Source of the DNA: Tubiluchus corallicola
Lineage: Eukaryota; Priapulida; Priapulimorpha; Priapulimorphida; Tubiluchidae
Reading direction: 5' to 3'
Assembly: GCA_030141605.1 (NCBI GenBank)
Contig: JAQGDQ010000117.1
Span: 372,001 to 436,000, forward strand
Length of the DNA: 64,000 nucleotides
Shown here: positions 13,650-24,200 of the stretch, in pieces
Position numbering within the stretch: position 1 is the first letter of the stretch
How the letters are laid out: the number at the start of each line of letters is the position of its first letter
Notes under the pieces: generated by a model
Databases searched by the model: none
Told to the model about the DNA's origin: nothing
What the model saw: only the letters and a program-made list of their open reading frames with translations
Program-made: the position numbers and the translations under genes

Positions 13650-13885
13650 AGATGTACCGCCTAGCTGTGTACTACCTCTCAACACCATGTGCCTTCTCAG
13701 TGTGTACTGCCTTACAATGTACCGCCTTTTGATATGTGGCCCTGGACTACATGGGAGGTACTACATGACACCAAAGAACATGGCGAGGCAGTACACATCG
13801 ACGGGATGCAACATGAGCCTGAACCATCATTTGTGATTGGCCAGTATTGGAATAAGGAGGTAGTACATGGAGACGTTGAGTGAAC
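13650..13885. repeat. Cluster of GTAC(C/T)GCCT motifs in both orientations
   Basis: TGTACCGCCT, TGTACTACCT, TGTACTGCCT and TGTACCGCCT occur from 13652 to 13729. Their complements (GGAGGTACTACATG, GAGGCAGTACA, GGAGGTAGTACATG) occur from 13754 to 13870. The arrangement suggests a decayed palindromic element. The open frames here are short, overlap on both strands and match nothing known. Confidence 0.35.
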
Positions 13886-14120
13886 GTGACCGTCCCGTGT
13901 AGTATGTGATTTCGAAGATGGAATTTGAAGATTGCCCATTATCATAAGGCAGAAAATTTATAATTGAGTAACTTTATGAGCTGCTGTACTATGAATTCTA
14001 TGAAATATGTGAGTATTATGTGCTTGTAGCTACTCAATAATATAATTAATGCTAATATTGGAATAAAGATGCATTTGTGTTACACATACCATTATCTCAG
14101 CAAAGCAGGAAGGCGAGAGC

Positions 14121-14234
14121 AGGGCTGGAAAATCTTCGCAGAGTGACGGATGTCGTCTGTGAGACACTTCTTCGCTCAGGGCTGGAAAATCTTCGCAGAG
14201 TGACTGATGTCGTCTGTGAGACACTTCTTCGCTC
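14121..14234. repeat. Tandem duplication of a 57-bp unit
   Basis: Units at 14121-14177 and 14178-14234 differ at only one noticed position (GACGGATG versus GACTGATG). The unit is 19 codons long, so a plus-strand frame reads through both copies as GLENLRRVTDVVCETLLRS twice. The minus strand is also open across it. There is no neighbouring conserved exon. Confidence 0.85.
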
Positions 14235-15277
14235 AGAAGGACACAAATTTTTACTTGAAATATTTTTTCTCAAAATTTTAATAGGAAAAGATTAAATGTA
14301 TGTTTTCCTCTATTTATTAGTACTTGGAAACAATAAAACTGTTCCACATTCAACTGAACACCGTATGTGCTTGGTGTGTATATAGACTACTAATTAACTT
14401 TAGGTGTGAATGTATAACAATAACTGAAATAATGTGTGAAGATAGCAACTGCATTCCCGAGAGAAATACATGTAAGTGATGAAAATTCTAATAAAAGTGA
14501 CATTCTAGAAGTCCAACTTTTCAAATCTTTGTGCAACTCTGTGGCTCTTTGCTACAACACCCAACTATAACTACCTAAACCCTAGATGCTTCTATAATTA
14601 TCTCTGGGCTAGTCCATCACTGGGGACACCTACTTTTAGCCATTGAGACATTTGTAAGGTTTTCTGACTCTGGGCAGCAGCCTTATGTAAGCAATAACCT
14701 TGGACATAATTCGTAATTCATTCATTAGTGTAACAAGATTGATTAATGATTTTTTTTAACAATTTTTGATGTTTCTGAGTGAGTAAAGATTGCAAACAAA
14801 CCTTTGTCTGGCGGATATTTGTATTGACAATGCACATGCACAGTGAAAACTGCAAAACTATCCAATATCGATAGCACTGCCCTTCTCATGTATTCGGCTA
14901 GTGTAGCGATTTTACATCTCGGTTTAGCCTCTATAGATATGATATAATCAATTAATTTGTCAATTTTGTGTGCTAAAGCTCTGCTGCAGTGCCTCCTATA
15001 CAACAATGATGTGGAATTGATGTAATTACTTCTTAGAAAAAGCAAGACTCAAACAAGTATCTGTGCATTTTAATACGCAATAGCAAGTTTTGAAATTACA
15101 GCAAAATATATGTCTTGCTTATAAGTTAGGTGTTTTGGTGCAGGTAAATTTTGTCGACATGTTGTCCGTTGAATAGTAATTATTTTGAGCTCATGCTGTT
15201 ACATTACGTGTGATGAAGTTTTTTGTTTTGCAGTGATAATTTTTAATAATGATTTCAGATTAGCCAAATGTGACAAG
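14235..15277. other. Spacer upstream of GMCL1
   Basis: No conserved exon is seen. An acceptor-like GATTTCAG at 15250-15257 lies 20 bp before the GMCL1 start codon, so an upstream non-coding exon is possible. A segment near 14826-14870 shows weak similarity to 34460-34505, suggesting a shared old repeat. Confidence 0.3.
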
Positions 15278-18200
15278 ATGTCCGTGTTTTACCGGCTGTT
15301 TCAGTCTGTTTTTGGCAGTGATGGTAATGATAGTCGCTCTTCAAGAAAAAGGAAGAGACGTGACTCACAGTCTGATGGTGATGACAATGAAGAGAAACAG
15401 ACTGACGAGTCTGCAGATCGGGTGCATACTCCAATAAAGTAATATATCATTGTGATAGATTTATTATCATTGATATTTATTACTGTGACAGAAGATAATA
15501 ATCTTTTACAATTTTCGTTGTGTTTGTAACTATCACAGGAAAAAGCTGAAGAGTACAGGCAATTATATTTACCAGACATTTTTTGTTGATGGCAAAGACA
15601 GCGATGTGACAATTGAAGCTTTAGGAAAACAATGGAAGCTGCACAAGGCATACCTTTGTCAGGTAATCTCTAGCGGTAGTTTTTTGCTTTTGCTCAATTA
15701 ACATTTATTAGTAACATTTGCCACATGTTTGCTGCTGATAAATGCTGCTCAAAATTATTTGAGACTTGGTTGTATCTAAGCACACGCTTTAAATGTAGCT
15801 CATGCATGTTGGCGTGCATTTTAATAACAGAGCATTTGAGTTTTGTATTTCTCATATAGTCAAATGCAACCATATAGCTCTGTTAATCTCATTTAGTAAG
15901 GCTTTACGGATTTTCTGTGGATTGGTAACAAGTTGATAAGTTGACATTCTGAGAGATGATTCTATTCTTGTCTTCATACCCTGAATTACCTAAAGCTAAT
16001 TTCCATGGAGACAGAATGCATGAGCTTTGGTTACGAAGAAGTTAAATAGTCTGATAAGCACAGAAGACATTTTACACTTGCACTTTTTTAAGTCAGTTTG
16101 CGGAGTGTTGCTCATTTTCTTGAGCGGACCTGGAAGTCTGTAAATTCTGTTTAATGTCGCATTAGACTACTATACCGTGGAGTTTCAAACATTTATTCTC
16201 TACATATCTTACTTGCAGTCTGATTACTTCAGCAGTATGTTTGATGGCAATTGGAAAGAATCTGAGCTTTCTTTGATTCAGTTAGATATTCCAGATGGTA
16301 ATATCACTGCAAAAGGTAATGGAATAGTTGTACCGCTTCAAGTAGTTTTTGTTTTTTGTCTCTTTTACGTTTTCATGCAGCTCTAAATTGATTGCTGATA
16401 ATATTTCAATTATGAGCGAACAAACTTTTGCTATTAATAATAATGTTTTTAATTATTTAGTACAGTAAAGTATTCTAGCAAATATTTGAGGCTTTTTAAG
16501 CCAAGATTAATGATAAATATTGAACATGTGCCTCAATAATGTATCTCGTTTGTACATCAATGCTTACAAAATTAGTGCACTTACGGAGTTTCCATTTCGA
16601 ATACATACAATGAGACATTTTTTGCACCAGCATTTTCTTCTTAACATGAACTAGAAGATTTGTTAAAAATGTTCCTATATCAGCTTCACAGTGATAACTG
16701 GCTTACTCATCATTGCATCCGTTATTTAATTTTAGCTTTAGACACGGCTTTAGGCAGTTTGTACAGGGAAGATGTTCATGTCACTCCTGCTGAAGTGATA
16801 TCAGTGCTAGCAGCTGCTCTGCTGTTACAGTTGGTAAGCCTCTTTACTAGCTTGAACAAATGTAAAGTGTTTCTAGTGTTAGTTGTATAGTATACCTTGC
16901 ATTTAAGTGTAAACTAGTGTTTTTGAAAGACAAGTTCCTTAAAGAAGTGCTGGTTGGCAGTATTTTGACTCTGTTACATTAAAATTTATGTGTTTTGCTG
17001 AGTGCCACTTAGGTACATCTAACTGTGCATAAATATTATTGTGTTTTCGGTCTGTCTGCTTTTGGCAGTGAATTAGCTGCATTTTGGATAAGAAAACTAC
17101 ATCAATTAAAAGAACTGCAAGTTTTTTGCCTATTTGTTACTTTCTCAAGTTGTTGCTGTTTTATGACTAAATAGTAGTGATATGGTGTGGAAATTGAGTT
17201 TCAGTGGAACTTGAAGTATAAAGACCAAATTTAATCATGTTCTTCTGATCGTAAACACAAGTTCACATATTCAGTCACGTGCCAGCTTCTTGACAGATGT
17301 GTGTCTTACATACTGTTACTTGTTTCCTAGGTTGATCTTTGCCAGCAGTGCCAAAACATTATGAAGGAAACGATCTAGTAAGTACGATGATTATTTTGTT
17401 TTCATATACCTAGTCACTTAAGCTGGGAACTCAGCGTGTTATTTAGATGTTTTTTATGTAGTTCAACTCATTGCAAACTAATTTCAGATGTTCAGTATTA
17501 GGACATACTTATAAATGTTGATGGTTGTGACAAGACTGGACTCTGGCTTATTATCAAAAATAATCCACTGAAATGAGACGCTGAAGAGGCAGAAGTACTT
17601 TAGCCATATTCAGATGTATGTGCACCTTCATTCAGTTATAGAAATAGTTGGAGGCACTATGGCAAGTGAGAGGAGAGATTTTTCTGTTGGTTACTCATCT
17701 ATTTAATAACCACATGCAGCAGTGTTTACCTTCTACCACTAAGTGCATACCAGTACTGAGCTATACATGTTTACACTTTACGAATTTTTTTAGTGCAAAA
17801 TAAATTTACTTTACTAAAGAGCAAAATGTTTGAGTCTTGGGTTCCTTGACCAAATCTAGAAGCCTTATGCTGTCACCTAGAGAACAGGGGTAAACAGGTA
17901 GTAGCTGCACTGCAATGGCAGACATAGAGGGGAGGCTTTGAGGCAGCTTGGTGTGAGGAATTAGATGTTCACCTACTGATAACCAAACACGGACAAAAAG
18001 AATTATATTCCCTCCTCTATCAGGTTGTATGGTTAGGTTCTATCTAAGATTTTTGAGCCCACAAAGTGCACTGAGCCTCCCAACTTTGAACAAAGTAAAC
18101 TATAACTGCTGCAGTGATTGTTCTGATTCATTATCTCTCGTAACTTTGTTTTTGTGTTATGTGTATATTTCACTTTAAGATGCTATTATGTTTTTTACAG

Positions 18201-21200
18201 TGATGAAACCGCAGCGTATTACCATACTGCCGCAAAGCTATATGGTCTTGCCGACATAGAACAAAAGAGCTTTCAAATGATGCTAAAGAATTTGATGCCC
18301 ATGCAAACACCGGCACTGTTGAAAAGCCTAAGGTACAGTGATTTTTTTTCTGAAGATTCAACAAGCTAATTAAACTGATTATTTTTTTCGTTTATGTTTA
18401 TTAGTTTGTTTATTTATTCACCATTCGTGCAGTAGTTATGGGTGATTACTATATTAATCAAATTAATGCAAATTACGTCCATGTATAAATCGATATAATC
18501 GGTATTGAACAGTAATTCAGTTAATCGAGATTAACTGAGAGCACAATGTACATGGTGCACAATGACTAAAAGATAGTGTTTTTGCAGTAATAAATGGAAA
18601 AGTCGTTTTTACAAATGTACATAATTGCGAACCACAGTATTACAAACTGGGGGCTTCAAATTCATTGCCATGTGACGTAGTTATAGCATAGTTAACGAAT
18701 GTGCGTGTCTATAAAAATTGTTTGCTAGTATAAAAATAGCAGACAGCGACAAAAGCCGCAAAGAAATTGATTCACTGCAATCATTCAAAAATTTGGTAAA
18801 ACACTAAAAAATCACCGCAAATTAATCATGATATTGAATTACAAGAACAACATTATAATCGAATTACAACTTTCAGAGTCGCCCATCACTATCATGCAAT
18901 TCACTGATTCATTTGTACATTTATTAACTCAAATATTTATTCGTTAACTATTGTTGCTTCCTATTTGGTAAGTTTTTTCTTTTATTTTTTAAGTATTATT
19001 GCTCTTATTTTCTTTAAATAGGAAAGTTATATTTTCTTAAAAAATAAAACAAAAACATTATACTTACAGTTATATATTTTATCATATTTACAGTTATATA
19101 ATGTATCTCTTCTTTTTTGTATCAGCAAAATCTAATTCATTAATGTCTGTTTTTGTACTGTAATTTTGCAGTAAAGAGCAGCTGAGTGATTTGCTAAACT
19201 CTTCCAAACTTTTTGTAATGCAGGTGGAAATGGATATTTATAATCTAGTAAAAAAGGTAAATATACATTACCTAAATCATACACCATATGCATATAAAAA
19301 TACATTAATTAATTACATTAATTATTAGGAATACAGTCACATAAAGTTGCATTTTCATAAATTAATATTTAAACTTGTTTTAAGTTTTATAACAAGTTTA
19401 AATGTAGCATGTTATTGTAATGAGTTTAGTGATATTTGAAAAAAATAGGTTTGAGTATGACTGATACTTTGAGATTTTATTTTGGTTTTTACTTTGAAAA
19501 GTGAGTTGCAAATGAATTTGAAAAGTTCTTTCTGGGCTAATTTTGTTTACGCACGCGGACTTAGATTCTTACAGATTTAGTGATAAATTTTAAACGTGTG
19601 TTTTTCAGTGGGTATTTTTGCAGCTAAATATTTCTTGGGCTGGTGGAAGTAAACAGGACCTCATCACAGACACTCAAGACTTTTTTAGAAGACGAGCTGG
19701 TAAATTGTCTGTCTGAATGTCCTTGTGTGCTCTGGTACTTAGTATATCTTTAACATCATTGCCATCCTTGTAGATGTAGTCTAAAGATGCTTCATGCCTG
19801 TCCTTGCCACTAGGTGTAAACTTTTTTCTGCAAAAGTAGCAGCACAACTGTAAATTCTGATTTTGCTCTGGTCACGTATAAAACAAGAATAAAATATGCC
19901 AATGAAAGACAGGGATGATACCGTAACTGAAATTACCGAAACCAAAATCGAAATTTGTGAAACGCATAGGAAACTGATACGGAAACAAAACCGAACTGAA
20001 ATCATTTTCGCTAAACTAACTTTTATCAAAACTGAAAAATTCTGAAATAAATAAAATACTTTGTTTTTGTTTGTTTGCTTTTAGTTGCTCTGATACAAGC
20101 TTGATGATCGTAACTAGGCAAAAAATCTTAACCTGAAAAGTAGAACATTGTTTATGGTTTAAGATCATGATGCTTCACAAATTTTATTTTGTTACCTGTA
20201 TTTCATAGATTGTAAAATTAAACTTGGTTTTATTCAAATTACTCATTGACATTTGGGCTGATTGTGCCTGGTGACCTTAAAGCTTCACAGTCGTCAGCAC
20301 TGAAGGTGTGCCACATTGCCGTAAAAAGCGTGCTACAAATTGTACAAAAAGTTAAATAAACGATATTTGTGTTTTATGTGCAATATTTTAGCCAAAATCT
20401 TTCAGCGAATTCTAACATCTAGACTAAAAAAAGGTAAGCTGGGTAAGCGCTACTACAATCTTTCGGAAAAATGCTACCAAAAGTTACTGAAAATTTTTTC
20501 TATGAAACTTAATAATTTTCGACAAAAACAAAACTGAAGCAAAAGTGCAATATCAGCAAACATCCCCGATGAAAAGGAGTGACTTTACTTTTTCCAACCC
20601 ACTTACAGCCTGTATTTTCCTGGCTAAAACGTTTAACATATCTTGATTTGCATATTAGTGGGATTCATATTTTTAAGACACGAGAGAATGACTAAATTTT
20701 ATTTGCTTTTTCCGTGTTGTAGAAGGTGCAGCTGATTTCTTTTTGCATACTGAAGAAGGTTCACAGTTTGCATCGTTGTTCCACTTGATACGTTTTCCAT
20801 ACATTATAAGTGACTTGAATTCGGAAAAAGTTGTCCTGGAAGACAGGATAATTCCAACAGGTAAGGAAGATTTTAGCAAGAAGAAGACATTCAAATTGTT
20901 AGTGGTATGATAATTATATTACTAGTTGTTTTAATAGCACTATACAAACGTTTTTTGTTTTTCACGATGGTAACATAAGTGTTTTAAACACTTTGGAACA
21001 TATGAGGGCATGTGATTTTTTTGCATTCGCAAAAAAAGACATTCTCTTTTTTTTATTAATCGGTAAAGTTTGCTAAAAAAGTTTTTCTCTTTTGCTATAC
21101 TAATTGTATTACTAATATTAATTTATAGTAATTAACCACTAATACTTGATATTTTATTGTGGTTTAGACTGGCTGGATCCAGTGTATAAACTTCAGTGGA

Positions 21201-24200
21201 GGCGGCTACTGAGATTAGATCAAGGTTTTGACATGGGGTATGTTCTCTATGCTATCAATTCATTAACTTGAGCAACGACAGATGTATAAATTTCTGCGCA
21301 GATTTTAATAATGGTGGGGAGGAAGTAGTTAGATGTTAACCAATGTGCACAAGCAGTTGAAAATGAAATTTACTTATTTGTTGTTGGCTTTAATGTTTGC
21401 ACTATAATTTATAGGTGCTCTTGCAGGACCTTTATTGTTAATTTGTTCTAGTGCACAGTTTCAAACTTAATCAGAACAGTATTTTTGTAAACCTTGTCAC
21501 GAGTGCTGTCGTCAGACCATGCGAGCAAAATGTCACAAAACCAATGGTCGTCCCCTAAGTACTGGCCCTGTCATCAGAATTATGTTACAGACATCTTTAT
21601 TATTTGGTTTGTTTTGATTTGTTTGATGAACTCCTGATTTGTTTTCTGTGACATCTTCACTTTAATTGATTATTTTATGCATGTATTATTCTTGTTTATA
21701 TGTTTTACAAATGTATTCATTAGGGATGCTCACAAATAATTGATTATTCAATACTTCAAATATTTTTTACTATACTAATAATAACATACTATTCTATTAT
21801 TGTATGTACACTGTATTGACCATGTCCTAAATGTCACCCACTCACTTGGTGCTGGGCAAAATCATTGTCCCAATAAAAATGACCCGGTGTCTTTACTGCC
21901 ATACACAGAAAAACATTTATTATGCTGTCAGTTCACTGCCCTGGGCAATATTAGTTCACTAGGAAATCAGATATATCCTTAGTCATACTTGTGGCATCAA
22001 GGAGTTTAGAACTTTTTCAAACACCATAAAATGCTTATTATGAAACAATAAAAGATCAAAAAATTAACAAGCTCTATGTTAGATCATGTACAGCAGTTTT
22101 TTCAAGTTAAGTAATGCAGTAAAATAGTGCAGTAATTAAAACTACTGTTCAGTCCAGACAAGAGTATAGGTGCAGGTAAATTTATATTTCTAGCTCAGCA
22201 GGGGTTCTTGTGACTCCCCAATTAACGTAGCCCAGCTAGACCACCAAGTTGTGTTTTTTTTAATTTCATTTGGCTAGACGGACTTCATGACTGCTAGCTG
22301 GTTTGAGCTGTGAGATAATCACCGACTGACAGCTTAGTATTAAAATGGCTTAAAATGGATAACAATCAATTATGGGTGTAGTAAAAATTTTCTAGCAAGA
22401 TTTGCTACCACACTGCTTATTTGTTTCCACAAAATCTGCAAACAAAATTACGCATCTAGTCCATTTAACAAAATGTGTAACGTTCTTAAATCCTTGTTTT
22501 TTTACAGTCTGCAAAAATCTGTGGACATCTGCAAAAAGATCTGTGGATTTTGGCACCGCTCATTTTTGGCCAGAATATTACAGTCTGTTAATTTCAACTT
22601 AATTAAAACTTCATGTTGCCTCAGCTGTATTTAAAGGGCTGGTGTGACATATTGTGTATGGCAGGCTGTGGCAGCTCATGGCGGCAGCTTCAGGATTTAA
22701 GTTCAGTCCAGACAAGAGCTGTATGTGCATAAATTTGTCATTTCAGCTCAACAATTAATGTACACAGTGATGCAGTAACTGCTGCATTGTATGTATTTTG
22801 TGTTTATCTATTGCGTGGGCTGTTGTGATTAGTTTGGAAGGAAAATATACCATAAAATAATTTTCCTCGATCGAATAAATTATCCGAAATTCACACCCTA
22901 ATGTTCCTGTCTCTCAAGCATACGTACACACATGTATTACGTATATACTAAAACAATTTTTTTGTATTTAGACCAAGTGTAGATAACGTTAGTCTAGAAG
23001 TTTTTAACACAGAGTCCATGAGATGTGGTCGTGTTTTATCACGTAATGGAGAGGTATGTTTGATTAACAAACATTTTTAGGGTTTATTTGCACCTGTTTG
23101 ACAGTAAAGGTTGACAAACTAATAGAAATTAGATGATTCCAAATAACAATTGACATTTCGTCACCATAGCAGTATCTGCTTTGTTTTGTTACTTTTGCCT
23201 CACTTGTTGGCTAAACTATTAGAAAAACAAACTATCACTTGTATGTATTCATAATTTACTTATCTTGCCTTTATATTCTTCATATTTCACTTAATAAGTG
23301 TTCAAGTCATCAAGTTGTGTGGTGGTAAAAATGCAGCATAAAACATTGAAAACCCCAATACTAGTAGCTCAGTTTTGCACAAAAATGGGCATATCATTTC
23401 TTTTTTTAGAAATGAACGTTTCCTGCTTCTCCATCCCACCAGTGTTGATATCCATACTTATTTAGTTCTATATCTTGTCGAATTTATTTGCACAATATTT
23501 AAATATTGTATTTTAAATTTAGTTATTAATCACTTGCTTCTGTAGAAGAGATTCTTGACAATTCATAATGGCCCAAGTAAATATTACTATGGCATTTTTG
23601 TGTAGTATTTGGCAGTATTTTATTTCATTGTTTTTTTACATCCTAAAATATGATGCAGAGGTACATATGCATGCACAGTGCAGTAAAGGTAATAGGTAAT
23701 CTAATGTAGTGCTCTGGTACGTAAGTGATTAGTTTATTTTTTCCTGTCAAATCATTTTATGGGATAGAATCCGTCTCCAAAGGTTAATGCTTTAGCAATG
23801 CTCTAGGGAAAATTTACTGACCTAATCAGATAAAGGGAAGGCCTGATAACCTAGTGCTATGACATTTAGCTACCGATCCAGAGATTCTAGGTTCGAATCC
23901 CTCAGTTATATTTGAGTACCTTATCATAAGCTGAGGAAAGAAAGGCAGCTGAGCAATGGCCAACGATCTGTCATCCTTGTGTGCAAAGCCTGCAAAAATA
24001 GATGCTGTATCCATCTATTCTAACACCAGTCACCAGACCCCTCTGGCATGGGCCTTTTTTCTACTTTTATGCAGATAAAGTTAGTTTACAAACACTAGAT
24101 TTAGAAGATCTATTCTGTAGTTATGTCATTATTAACATAATTTACGTTTCAGTATTGCTGGCGGTGGATAGGCTTTTGCTATGGTTTTGATCTCATTATT

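Noticed and set aside
13540-13945. Overlapping plus and minus frames of 64-98 codons
   Set aside because: They fall on a cluster of inverted GTAC-type repeats and resemble no protein family.
14743-15045. 100-codon minus-strand frame and a similar frame at 34315-34620
   Set aside because: A short shared stretch (VFTVH / AFTVH) hints at a common old repeat, but the match is too weak to call a gene or element.
21721-22900. Possible third hAT-like element (TAGGGATGCTCAC ... CACACCCTA)
   Set aside because: The ends match only at the first few bases and no target duplication is visible, so it could be chance.
23835-23910. Possible tRNA gene (perfect B box)
   Set aside because: No acceptor stem or credible anticodon arm pairs, and the downstream body and tail fit a SINE-like copy.
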